This document shows positions 11,020-21,125 of a DNA stretch of 64,000 bases, piece after piece. A model generated the notes under the pieces. That model was not told the DNA's origin. It searched no databases and worked only from the letters and a program-made list of their open reading frames with translations. The position numbers and the translations under genes are program-made. Source of the DNA: Cheiracanthium punctorium. Its lineage: Eukaryota > Arthropoda > Arachnida > Araneae > Cheiracanthiidae. The stretch spans positions 434,001 through 498,000 of the forward strand of contig JAWZYV010011618.1 of NCBI GenBank assembly GCA_038373885.1. Direction: 5' to 3'. The first letter of the stretch is position 1. Each line of letters starts with the position of its first letter.

Positions 11020-12048
11020 TTAATACGGAGTATGTCTCCCGGCCGATGCAATACAGGCCTGACAACGCCTAGGCATGCTGAGTATCAAATGATCAATCTG
11101 ATCTTGGGGAATATTACACCACTCATCAAGCAATGCACTCCGAAGTTCCGGTAGACAGGTGGGAGGGGGTTGACGGGCTGCAATTCGTCGGCCAAGCATA
11201 TCCCACACATGCTCTATTGGATTCAAGTCCAGTGAGTATGCTGGCCAATGCATACGGGTGATATCCTCCGATTGAAGGCATTCGTCTACAATGTTTGCAC
11301 GGTGAGGACGGGCGTTGTCATCCATAAACACAAATTCAGCACCCATGGCGCCCCGAAACAAACGTACATGTTGTTCCAGAATGACATCCCGATAGATGTG
11401 GCCTGTCATCGTTACACTCTGAACATGCAGGTCAGTTCTGGAACCAAGAATAATTCCTCCCCAAACGAGCCATCCTGCACCACCGTAACGGTGTCTTTCA
11501 ATGGTGTTCTCTTGGTGGTAACGGGTACCTGGCGCTCTCCAGATGAATGTCCGGCGAGAATCAGACTCCAAACTAAACCTGGACTCGTCGGAAAACATCA
11601 CACAAGACCACTGTTGCGGTGTCCACAATGCATGCTCTCTACTCCAGGTTAATCGCAGGCGACAGTGAGTTGCGGTAAGTGGAACACATCTGACAGGCCT
11701 ACGAGCATATAGACCAATGTGCCCTAAGCGTCTGTACACGGTCTGCCTTGAAACTGTCGTACCGGTAGCTGAAGAGAGCTGACGAGACAGGTCTGATGCT
11801 GTACTCCGTCTGTTTCTTTTGGCAGTAACTGCCAAATAGCGGTCCTCATTCGGCGTTGTAACTCGGGGGCGACCTGTGCTGTAACGTCTACTCACATTGC
11901 CATCATCTTGGAATCGTTGCCAAAGCCTGGAGATGACACTCTGGGCGATTCCAAGTTCCTCGGATACTTCCAGCTGGGTACGTCCACATTCCAGTCGTCC
12001 GATAATTCTGCCACGTAAAACATCATCCAAATGCCTCCTTTGTGCCAT
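11020..12048 (-). CDS. Tc1-like DD34E transposase, intact ORF
   Basis: A 342-residue uninterrupted reading frame, about the usual length for Tc1 transposases, which cut and paste their own element at TA sites. The N-terminal region has a helix-turn-helix (about residues 6-50, EVSEELGIAQSVISRLWQRF) followed by a GRPR motif (residues 59-62). A second HTH-like part lies at about 75-110. The catalytic triad is visible: D154 in FSDESRF, D244 in MDDNARPH and E279 in NPIEHVWD, with 34 residues between the last two, hence DD34E. A small deviation is SLD where SPD is usual. I chose the ATG at 12048 (MAQRRHLDD) over the in-frame one at 12096, because Tc1 proteins start close to the first HTH. The upstream end of the element appears to be at 12298, but no matching inverted repeat is found beyond the stop, so the element's 3' side looks truncated. 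Confidence 0.93.
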   Translation of the reverse strand: MAQRRHLDDVLRGRIIGRLECGRTQLEVSEELGIAQSVISRLWQRFQDDGNVSRRYSTGRPRVTTPNEDRYLAVTAKRNRRSTASDLSRQLSSATGTTVSRQTVYRRLGHIGLYARRPVRCVPLTATHCRLRLTWSREHALWTPQQWSCVMFSDESRFSLESDSRRTFIWRAPGTRYHQENTIERHRYGGAGWLVWGGIILGSRTDLHVQSVTMTGHIYRDVILEQHVRLFRGAMGAEFVFMDDNARPHRANIVDECLQSEDITRMHWPAYSLDLNPIEHVWDMLGRRIAARQPPPTCLPELRSALLDEWCNIPQDQIDHLILSMPRRCQACIASAGRHTPY

Positions 12049-12298
12049 AACTATGCGGTTTTTGCACTGAAAGGCTTTCACAGCGCTTGTGAACAATTTT
12101 ACTTCTTTGCCACCATTCCTTATATACCCCTCTCTTACACTCTAGTCATTGTGACGTACCATCCACGCCATCTGGTGGTTTCCTGTAATTTGCATATTCT
12201 TCTTCAAGATGTGTGTGATCATTTCACAGGTGAAATTTTTATTTTAGAGATCAATTTCTGTGTGATTCTGAATTATCTTTAATTTATGGACATGAGTG
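12049..12298 (-). mobile_element. 5' end of the first Tc1-like element
   Basis: Read on the minus strand, this starts CACTCATGTCCATAAATT directly after a TA (12299-12300) and leads to the transposase start. This looks like the 5' terminal inverted repeat and leader. The expected reverse copy is not seen next to 11020, where the sequence runs into unrelated AT-rich DNA. The boundary is inferred from Tc1-type CACT ends and the TA. Confidence 0.55.
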
Positions 12299-12300
12299 TA

Positions 12301-12406
12301 GTTTGTAATTTCTTCAAATAGAGCCTAATTTCGCGCATCACATAAAAACGACTGAAGCGAACAAAATGAAATTCGGTGACATGATAGGTGGTCACCCAGC
12401 TTAAAA
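12301..12406 (+). repeat. Partial unit of the 155-bp tandem array, cut off by a Tc1 insertion
   Basis: Contains CATCACATAAAAACGACTGA and AAATGAAATTCGGTGACATG, the same phrases as the array at 13826-14475. The Tc1-like element at 12409-13824 separates it from the rest. Joining the two sides at the TA restores a normal unit. Confidence 0.85.
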
Positions 12407-12408
12407 TA

Positions 12409-13824
12409 CACTGCTGGCCATCGTAAATGCAACACCCTGAAGGAAGCATGCAAATAATATGAAAATTTACAACATGCATTAGCTGAGGTGAGATATGCAA
12501 ATGATTAGGAATTTCAGCGCAGACGCCGATCAAGCGCGCCTGTGGCGCCCACCTCAAAGCGCTATTTAAGGCTTGGAGATTTCGACGGTTTCAAGTACAG
12601 CAATTGTGTTTTTTCTTGCTTTTTTTTCAAAAAAAAACGATAAATTATGCCTCGTAGGAAACAACGATCATCTTTTGATCAAGTATCCGAGTTTGACAGA
12701 GGAAGGATAGTGGCATACCGAGATTGTGGGTTATCTTTCAGGGAAATCGGTCGTCGTATTGGACGAAACCAAACAACTGTGATGCGGATATGTGATTCGT
12801 TGGGTGCAGGAGGGTACGACGGACAGACGTGATCGACCGTATCGACCTCAGTGCACCACGTCACGTGATGACAGGCAGATTGTACGCATGGCAGTGACGG
12901 ACCGCTCAGTCACATCACGAACCATATCACAGCAGATTCAGTCTGTAACGCATCATCCAGTGTCTGCGCGTACCATTCGACGTCGTTTACAGCAGAATGG
13001 TCTGTCCGCAAGACGTCCGTTGCTTTGTCTACCTCTGACGCGGAACCACAGACGTCTCCGCCGCCAATGGTGCGATGAAAGAAGGATGTGGACGACAGAA
13101 TGGAATGAAATTCTCTTTACTGACGAGTCACGCTTCTGTATGCAACACCACGACGGTCGGATTCGAGTCTGGAGACACCGTGGAGAGAGGATGCTGAACA
13201 GCTGCATTATGCACCGTCACACTGGTCCTGCACCGGGTATTATGGTATGGGGCGGTATCGGATATCTCTCTCGCACTCCTCTAGTACGCATTGCCGGTAC
13301 TTTAACCAGCCAGCGCTACATCTCCGAGGTGTTGGAGCCAGTTGTCCTTTCTTACCTTCAGGGCTTGCCAACAGCCATATTTCAGCAGGATAATGCACGG
13401 CCACACGTGGCACGCATTGTCCAAGGGTTCTTCGTCAATCACCAGATTGAATTGCTTCCCTGGCCGGCGCGCTCTCCGGATCTTTCGCCGATAGAAAACA
13501 TGTGGTCCATGGTTGCTCAACGACTGACCCAGAGTTCATCCCCAGCTGTCACACCAGATCAACTTTGGCAACGTGTGGAAGCTGCTTGGTCTGCTGTACC
13601 CCAAGAACACATTCAAAGTCTCTTTGAATCAATGCCGAGGCGTGTGGCAGCTGTGATCTCCAACAACGGCGGCTACTCTGGGTACTGATTTTGGCAGGAA
13701 CCACGCTTCATAGAATGCTGTAAATTTAATCATTTGTTACTTGGTCAACATGTTATCTACACAATAAATTTTGTTGTGATATCTCTTGTTTTTCTTGGTG
13801 TTGCAATTTGGGTGGCCAGCAGTG
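12409..13824 (+). mobile_element. Complete Tc1-like element (1416 bp)
   Basis: Both ends carry the inverted repeat CACTGCTGGCCA followed by a less perfect AAATnGCAACACC block, about 27 bp in all. TA lies on each side (12407-12408 and 13825-13826), the standard Tc1/mariner target duplication. It holds one transposase gene broken by a single frameshift. It interrupts a unit of the 155-bp tandem array, so it arrived after that array formed. Confidence 0.93.
12647..13688 (+). pseudogene. Tc1-like DD34E transposase with one frameshift
   Basis: The gene begins at the ATG at 12647 (MPRRKQRSSFDQVSEFDRGR) with an N-terminal HTH (SFREIGRRIGRNQTTVMR). At about 12796-12797 an extra T shifts the frame by one. 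The rest of the protein continues in the other frame to the TGA after 13685 (ending GGYSGY). The catalytic part is complete: D in LFTDESRF, D in FQQDNARPH and E in LSPIENMW, with 34 residues between the last two. No other stop or shift is seen, so this is a young inactivation. An assembly or sequencing error at the TT is possible. The two Tc1 proteins in the window belong to different lineages by sequence and by terminal repeats. Confidence 0.9.
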
Positions 13825-13825
13825 T

Positions 13826-14475
13826 ATAAGAGTCGCATTTTTTAAAATCTTGATTAGATTTTGAGAGTTTGCGAAAATCGTTTCAAAATGCGTAAATTTT
13901 TGTTCGCACATCACGTAATAACGATTGAAGCAAATGAAATGAAATTCGGTGGCATGATAGGTGGTCGCTCAACTTAAACGATAGGCACCAAATTCTTTAA
14001 AATCTTGATTAGATTTTGAGATTTTACAAAAATCGTTTCGAACCGCGTGAAGGTTTGTTCGAGCATCAGTAATAACGACTGAAGCGAATGAAATGAAATA
14101 TTCGGTAGTATGATAGGTGATTTCTCAACTTAAACCATAGTCGTCGAATTTAAAAAAAAAAAAAAAAAAAATCGTTAGATTTTGAGATTTTGTGAAAACC
14201 AATTCAAACTGCCTAAATTTTTGTTCGGGCATCACGTAATAACGTCTAAAGCGTATGAAATGAAATTTGGTGACATGATATATGCGGTCACTCAACTGAA
14301 ACTATAAGCATCTAATTTTTAAGAAAATTGATTAGATTTTGAGATTTTGCGAAAATCGTTTCAAACTGTGTGAATCTTTATCCGCGCATTCAGTAGTAAC
14401 GACTGAAGCGAATAAAATGAAATTTGGTGATATAGGCGGGCGCTGAACTTAAACTATATACGTTCATTTTTTAAA
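13826..14475 (+). repeat. Tandem array of about 155-bp units, roughly four copies
   Basis: TTAGATTTTGAG recurs at about 13854, 14009, 14175 and 14334. Each unit continues with AAAATCGTTT, a CATCACGTAATAACG-like phrase, GAAATGAAAT and TATAGGTGGTC. Units differ at 10-20% of positions by eye. One unit carries an A-run of about 18. The array runs straight into the HINE-like repeat at 14485. Confidence 0.85.
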
Positions 14476-14484
14476 AATTAGTTA

Positions 14485-14874
14485 CTTATAGTTTTTCTAC
14501 AGGGCTACGACAAAGATTTCTTTTACATTATATGGCCTATGGGAGGAAATTCTTGAAAGTGCGCTATCGTTTAAACGGTACATTCGATTGAGCTCAAATT
14601 GGGTATACATGTTATAAACCACCATCGTAAGACCAGTATTGATTTTGATGTGTATAGGACTTATAGTTTTTCTGCAGGTCTCAAAGATTTCTTTTGCATT
14701 ATGGCCTAATGGGGAAATTCTTGAAAGTGCGCTAGCGTTTAAACGGCGCATTCCATTGAGCTTCAGTTTGGTATATATGTTTGAATTATTCATCGATTAA
14801 AATTTATTTAAATGCTTGGTAATGATTTAAATCGTAAGTGTTCGGAAAGTCGAGTGGAGTCACTCCAGATTTTT
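14485..14874 (+). mobile_element. HINE/Helentron-like repeat, copy A (5' end absent)
   Basis: Contains two units of a roughly 178-bp internal repeat (TCTACAGGGCTACGACAAAG...AAAGTGCGCTAGCGTTTAAACG). It then has the family's 3' end: AAGTGTTCGGAAAGTCGAG, a TGGAG-TCA-CTCCA hairpin and a T-rich flank. Copies at 26511, 29205 and 32600 share these parts. The 5' end CTTTCCGAACATG is missing; the 155-bp array sits in its place. Confidence 0.7.
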
Positions 14875-15253
14875 TTAAAATCAGAATATTAATCTGTAGA
14901 TACTGATACCATTTCAAATACTTGACGTGAAAATGACGTCAATCGCTCTTTCAATTTAAAAACAATTCGTTTGAAATCCGTCCACTGCTTAATCTAGTAA
15001 TCCTTATATGTGTGGTTCATGTAGAAGAAATCATTTTATTTATTTTAACCATAATGAAGAAAAATGTCAAAGCGGGTGTTCTCGAGGAGACACTCAGAGC
15101 AAATTAAAATCTCAGAAATTGCGAATTTATTTTGGTTATGATATGATGTAATTTTTGTGATAGAGTTATCGATCTTATAAAATTTTAAATTCGTGTTGAG
15201 AAAAAAAAAATTCCCGATTTATTGGAATAAGTTTATCGACTCAAAAAATGTCC
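14875..15253. other. No gene seen
   Basis: AT-rich sequence; nothing supported. Confidence 0.5.
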
Positions 15254-15515
15254 CCACCATGGTGTAATGGTGGATAAGGCACTGAATATGGTAGTTGGCT
15301 GAAGTGTGAAGTTCCAGGGTTCTGACCTACCTACCTGCTGTCGACCTACCACCGCACGCTGACGCTGGTGACCTACCTGCGTGCTTGGGCGTTGTGAACG
15401 TTTTTATCCAGATGCAACGTGAATACGCTTTAGAACGCATTCAAAAGTCTCCCACGCAAGGCACCCCTCTATAAGCAGATATCCCTCGTGCAGGTTTGCC
15501 TTAAACACAATAGTA
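15254..15515 (+). mobile_element. tRNA-derived SINE, degenerate
   Basis: The 5' end resembles a tRNA: an A-box-like TGGTGTAATGGTGGATAAGG (15259-15278) and a degraded B-box near AGGGTTCTGACC (15318-15329). The body shares GTGAATACGCTTTAGAAC-type text and a CTTTGCCTTAA-type tail with the copy at 41597-41807. A 30-bp CCTACCTGC-rich stretch sits in the middle. As a tRNA it would not fold, so it is not a tRNA gene. Confidence 0.7.
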
Positions 15516-16012
15516 CTACGACTTAAAATATACAGAAAAAAAATCGCTAAAAATTATGAGAAAGGGTCAATTTTCAAAATTTTTAAAATAGATAAGATTC
15601 CCTCTCCCCCCCCCCCCCATTCTTGCGCATTTCTGCAATTCTTCAAGCCTATAGGTCCAACGGTTTGGACTTGTATACGATTTCCACACGCAAGCAGATT
15701 TTCTGCTTCTTTTATACTTGTCATTCAAGACAGGAATTTAAAAGACTGTAACTTTTGAACGCTTTAAACGCAGTAATATATATCCTACCTAATTGTAGTA
15801 CTTTCAAAAGTTTTTTACAAAAATACATAAGTATAAACCTTTTCTTTTAAAATAAAAGAAGGGGGGTTCAGTTTCGTGATTAATGCATTTTATTTCCACA
15901 AAATAAGTAAAGTGCGACAATGATTAGTATCTACTTTTTTTGATGGATATTCACTAGAGAATGCATCAACTGTTCATAAAACCAATGTCGAAAATATGTT
16001 TCTGACGTCAGG
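15516..16012. other. No gene seen
   Basis: AT-rich sequence with a C-run at about 15607-15618; nothing supported. Confidence 0.5.
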
Positions 16013-16168
16013 CAGGGACGTAGCCAGGGCGTGAGACCTAGGGGGGCCTGGGCATCTCCCGAAATTCCTAATTTTCATTAACTGGATGTCATCAATCAAG
16101 CTTTTTTGTGATAAATTCTACCTTTTCCATCTTTTGGGCTCTCCCCGAATTTTTTGTCTACGTTACTG
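16013..16168 (+). mobile_element. hAT MITE, 156 bp
   Basis: Starts CAGGGACGTAGCC and ends TACGTTACTG. The flanks ACGTCAGG (16005-16012) and ACTTCAGG (16169-16176) match at 7 of 8 bases, the 8-bp duplication typical of hAT. No coding capacity. Confidence 0.8.
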
Positions 16169-17400
16169 ACTTCAGGTATCAACGAAAAGTAGATAACGAG
16201 ATGAAAACGGTAACTCTTCAAAGGCTTAAATAAATATTCTTAATTTAATTATTCATATGTATATCATATTACATATATTCATATATCCATCAACAAAAAT
16301 TGTTTAAGCAAACAAAACTTCATCATACTAAGTGACGGTGAGCAACATTCTTGGTTGAACTTGACATTTGAACATTTGTTATTGAATTTGACATTTGTTA
16401 ACCTAAACAAAAGTCTTTGTAGGAGTAGTATTTATGCCATAGATTTTCTCATGCCAAATCTAATAACCTTTTAATTGGAAGAGTATGATAAATTCTTTAC
16501 TCTAATTTTTACAAGTTTGCCGAGCAGGATTAATTGAATGCCATTGCAGGATGCATGCTAGAATTGTGGCTGAAAAAAAGCCGAAAGGGAGAAAATAAAA
16601 AAGTATTAAAAAATACCCTTTTATCATACAGTAATACATCAATTTTTCTGTACACGTTCGAACAATCTAGTGAAAGAAAATAATAGATTAGTTTTGGGCC
16701 GATTTCGATTACCGTGAGAAAAACAAGTTTCTTTTAAAGGTTAAAGACCTGATGATTAACAAAAGGCCTCGTATAAGAAGAACCTTGGAATTAAGTAGAA
16801 ACAGTTATTAATGGAGTATTTTAATAATTATCATTATTTTTTTTTTATATTGCGTTGAACGACAAGTTACGAGTTCAGGCATTTTGAAGAAGGGAAAAAA
16901 AAGAAAGAAAGAAAAACGAAAACAACAGAAACAAGGTGAAATCTCATTTTATTTGAAATATGGTTTTCACTCTGTCTTCTTCTTTAACATTTTGTTAAAT
17001 TTAATAGAATTTTGTTTACAAAAACTTTGTTTTTTGGTATGGTTGTTGAGTTTTTTACGCCGCAGTACCATTGGTGTGATTGAGGATAAGCTGTTAGATG
17101 TTTTAAGGTATGGGGAAGGCAGATGTCTCTCTCTCTATTACTGCAATAGAAAACCTAAATTTTCTAGGGATTAAAAGTATCAGTATAGAAGAGCAACTGG
17201 CTAGATTGCTCAATGATGACAAAGTACAGGGAGTTGTTGTCATCACACGATTTAACTTCCAGCTACATGACGGTTTGTTTGTTTGCCAGGAGAAAACAAC
17301 TCACGTCACCTAATGTGCCGTTTAGAGCTACATACGTCCTTCCTGGAGTTTCCCGCCCCAATCTGGAACCTCGCCAAAAGGAGGTGGGGATATTCTGAAA
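16169..17400. other. No gene seen
   Basis: AT-rich, with only short low-complexity ORFs, for example a Lys-rich one near 16884-16930. Nothing supported. Confidence 0.45.
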
Positions 17401-17600
17401 ATTGGCACCCCTCGGAATCTCTTAGAGACCGCCGAGAGTACTTTCGGAAACACGGATTTAACGTGCACGAGCACCGCATGTGTACACGGTGGTATTCAAT
17501 GGTACATCGGATTCTAGCCCTCAATCTTCCGGTTACGATCCTAACGCCTGAACCACTATGCCAAATCGCTAATCGTGTGTCACAGACCCAAAGAACTCTT
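17400..17600 (-). mobile_element. tRNA-derived SINE of a second family
   Basis: On the minus strand, TTGGCATAGTGGTTCAGGCG (complement of 17543-17562) reads as a pol III A-box and GAGGGCTAGAATCC (complement of 17509-17522) as a B-box, spaced about as in a tRNA. The anticodon arm does not form a standard stem, and the homology extends past the tRNA part, so a SINE is more likely than a gene. The outer borders are estimates. Confidence 0.65.
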
Positions 17601-18762
17601 TTGGCACAACAGCCTCTGTGGCGTGCAATTGGCGATTCGTTCGGCCGCCACGCCATGTTGTTGGAAATCAAATCGATCGGCGGCAACGGCTACTATTTTT
17701 CATTCTGAGGGCCGTTTAGGCAGTTTATCCAGTTTTTCTACATCAATGTCTAAAAGCCATCTAAAAAAGGATTAGCTCTTCTCTGTTATACCACTGCACG
17801 TGTAAGATAAATATAATAAATCTTAACATTTAATTAATAAAAAATTAATAATTGATAAATATATAATAATAATTGATATTATTATCAGTACTAGCCGCCT
17901 TCGGACAGGTCGTCGATGGCCGCTTCGCGGCCAAAATGTGCAACCTAGAGCACGCTAGCCGCTTCGGAACTGGTTTGTGCAACTTACGGTACACGGTCCT
18001 CTTCGCAACTGAAATTTGCAACCTAGGTGTTTAAGTGTTGTGCAATTAAAATTTTACACATTCTCAATAAATTTGCCCAAAATCTATAAAATTTTTCAGT
18101 TAAATTAAGGTGACCGTATTTTTGAATTTAAAATTGAGGACATGTCCCCAAATTTTGGAACACAATTTGGGGCATTTTCTAATTAATGAAATAAATAACA
18201 GTAATCTAATTTAAAAACAATGTCATAATTAAAAATTGTCCCCGATTGCTTTTTTACATTGTGTGGACAAATCGCAAAAACCACAGAAATTGGGGACTGT
18301 CCCCGAAGAACGTTTTAGCATTGCTTGTCACGCAAAAGGAGTATTTTCGTCAGCATATGACGTCATCTAATCGATCTACGCCAGGGATAATGTTCCATGA
18401 TTTTTTTTTCAAAGAATCGAGGAATGATTTCACACGCGCCGCTTCGCGACAGAGTTAACAATATAATTCATAGATGTCGCCAGCTCTCGTCGATCTCGTT
18501 TTTCTCTGATGGATCTTTGCTTCGCTTGTGTTTACTTTTTCAAGGCGTGATATCTCGCTAGATATTTAGAGTTGAAATTACCTGCAACTTTGAAAAAGGT
18601 TAATTTTTTAGAGATTTTTCGAACTGTACAAAAAGTTTTTCCTTTTAATTAGAGATAAAAATGTCGTTTTTATCAAAATTTCAACATGGCCGCCAGATAC
18701 ATCGGTAGCGATGAGTCGATCCCGGCAGCGTTACGAACTGGACTTTTATTATTTAGATTAAA
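17601..18762. other. Non-coding; scattered CCGCTTCG-type repeats
   Basis: Between 17890 and 18060, and again near 18440, the phrase GCCGCTTCG(C/G) and GTGCAACCTA/TGTGCAACTTA recur several times. This suggests a small, diverged minisatellite or a degenerate repeat. No ORF of note. Confidence 0.5.
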
Positions 18763-18945
18763 TATTTGGTACTTACGTATTAACCCGGCGGTCATTCAGG
18801 CCAAATAATTTTTTCGCAAAATGTGCTGGGAAACTGTTGCCAATCGTATTCGTAACTATTAATAATTTCATATGTTCGGCATTTATATTGGTGAAAAATC
18901 GCTCGTCTTGGGGGACAGCCGGAATAATACGTAAGTACCAAATTT
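18763..18945. mobile_element. MITE with 19-bp inverted ends
   Basis: ATTTGGTACTTACGTATTA at the left is the reverse complement of TAATACGTAAGTACCAAAT at the right, followed inwards by CCGGC/GCCGG. It is about 183 bp long without coding capacity. The target duplication is not clear, so the superfamily is open. Confidence 0.8.
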
Positions 18946-20237
18946 TTATATATATAATTATATATGCACTTATATATATAATGTATATAAATAATTTAAT
19001 AATAATAATAGTAATTGATAAATAAATAAATAAAAGTACATCTAATAAAGATAAAAATGTTCAGCTATTCTCCATCAGTTCAGTCCATCAGAACGGAATA
19101 AAATATAGTTAAAAAATAATGACACAAATTTTACTAAATACCATAAAATAAATACTCACCTAAACTATTCTTCGGTTCTCGAAATCTCTTGCCAACGAAA
19201 GTTACTGTTAGCAAAGCCCCCTTTATGACAGTACCAACAAGCTTACTTTGAAAATGAGAAATAATTATTTTGATTTGCTCATTTCCAAGGCAGGCCAATT
19301 AGTGTAATGATAGTCTTGTATCAGATAAGGGTCGTCGAAAATAACTTCTTCGAAACAACTGCAAAAGAAAAATTAGACATGTATGAAGTAATAAAAAAAA
19401 AAAGAGTATAAATACAGTGCACAAAATATACTGGTAATTAATAAAAGTATGGTTTGGTCTCTCATTTAGTTTGAAAAGAAAAAAGTAACAATCTATTTTC
19501 CTTAATAGAAATTGAATGTTTCCAAAAATACCAAAGGAAAATCATTAAATATATCGAGCGCATCTCCACAAATTATGTACTCACATGCTTTGTTCTCCGA
19601 AAGTCATCGTAACTGCGGGATAAAACATTTTATGATGACGTCGTGGAAAGAGGAAGTCCCTTAAATGCAATGACGTCATGCATAGTGGTCATAGCGTGAA
19701 AACGATTTTTCGATAAGGATCACAAAACCCTGAAAGAGTTTCCGTTACTAAAATAAATAAGTAAAATAAAGAGTCGTGTGTTTATGATTGGAAAATAAAT
19801 TTATACAAAGAGAAATTTATATTGCTAAATAATAGTGATTCACAATTTCAGCGAGAGACACTACTTAAAAATAACAATAACAATAATTAGCAGTGCTTTT
19901 AATTTCAAACCTCGAAAATGCTTTTGCCATTTTTTTTTTTTTTTCTGTCTCTCTTTTAAGTTTTTCTGAATTTGGCAGCATGTTTAGTTATTTTTCCTTT
20001 CTCTCAGAGTTCCTTTTCAGTGACGAGATTTCTGAGTTTATAAACGTTCGTCGAATTTTATTTTCTCCAATTTTCTGTAAAATGAAATATTTAGTATGAA
20101 ACCAAATACTGTAGCACAGCAGTGGCGTAACCTGGATTTCCTTTCAGAAGGGGGGTGGGGGGTGTCCGAAATTTCCCCCTTCGACTTAGATATGTTACTG
20201 TGAAGGACCGAAATTGGAAATTGTCGACTTTCCCCGG
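18946..20237. other. No gene seen
   Basis: AT-rich sequence with AT-type microsatellites (18950-19035) and one hAT-like end (CAGTGGCGTAACC at about 20120) whose partner I could not find. Confidence 0.45.
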
Positions 20238-20394
20238 CAGTGGCGCAGCCAGAAATTTTTCTTAGGGGTATACGTTCACATATATGTATGTATACGTGTG
20301 TGTGATAAGGGAGTGAAGAATATACATTTTGTATGGCAAAAAATTCCTCATGGGGGTTGTGACCCCCCTATCCTTCCCCCTGGCTACGCCACTG
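20238..20394 (+). mobile_element. hAT MITE, 157 bp (GGCGTAGCCA family)
   Basis: Ends CAGTGGCGCAGCCAG and CTGGCTACGCCACTG form a 15-bp inverted repeat with one mismatch. Flanks TTCCCCGG and TTCACCGG form an 8-bp duplication with one mismatch. The interior (GTGTGTGATAA, GAAGAATATACATTTTGTAT) is shared with the copies at 44329 and 52537. Confidence 0.9.
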
Positions 20395-20989
20395 TTCACC
20401 GGTGAATGTCAACACACCAAATACGTTGGTGAAAGATCGAATGTTTGATTATCTTCTAGTATATTCGGACTACCACCGGTATAAGTCGACAAACACAAAT
20501 TTGCTCTTGCGGAGGTCGCAAAGAAAAGCCGAGGTCAACGGAAAGGTACAAATGTAGCAAAAATATTTTTATTCCGTTGGGGGAGATTATTTTCCCATGA
20601 TTATAGAAGAAGCGACTACTTCGGTGTAAATGACAGATTCTTTATTGGCTAAAAGTAAAACTAAAATCTTAATGCTTAGGAATTATCCAAGTACCTGTTC
20701 TATCATTATTAAGAAGGCAAGCAATATCGAGCATTCTTTCATCTTCTAGCACTACAATCTAAAGCTACTTGTCCACAAACCCAATCTCTTGCTGCCCTTT
20801 AAATCTGCCAAGGTATTTAAATTCTCCGCGGTTAGTTCCGCAGTGAAAACTGCTCTACAGAGTGACGAACTCACTTTCCTCACTGTGATTGGTCACTCCT
20901 CTCAGCAAGATAGGCAAAAACATTACGTCACCCTTGGGACGTTTTATCGCACCTGAAGACGGAGAAGAAAATGTAAATCTCCTACATAT

Positions 20990-21025
20990 TTGACATTCAC
21001 CATAAATGCATGGTGAATGTCGACA
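20990..21025. repeat. Small hairpin and TTCACCGG-rich region
   Basis: GACATTCACCAT and ATGGTGAATGTC form a 12-bp perfect hairpin. Related words (GACATTCACCGGTGAA, AATGTCAACA) recur near 20396-20415 and 21095-21125, suggesting a degraded element with inverted ends. Its boundaries are not resolved. Confidence 0.55.
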
Positions 21026-21125
21026 TTTGCCGGAGTAATTGAGGAATAGGGATCTTAGCAAATATTTCTGACATACACCAAGCGACTTTGTGAATGTTGA
21101 CATTCACCGGTGAAAGTCGACATTC

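Noticed and set aside
11248..11652. 134-codon plus-strand ORF.
   Set aside because: Antisense shadow of the Tc1-like transposase.
12049..12096. Longer start for the minus-strand Tc1 transposase (358 residues).
   Set aside because: The extra 16 residues precede the normal N-terminus of Tc1 proteins and look like leader sequence.
17283..17708. 141- and 126-codon ORFs on opposite strands.
   Set aside because: They overlap a tRNA-derived SINE and show no protein motifs; chance openings in a GC-richer patch.
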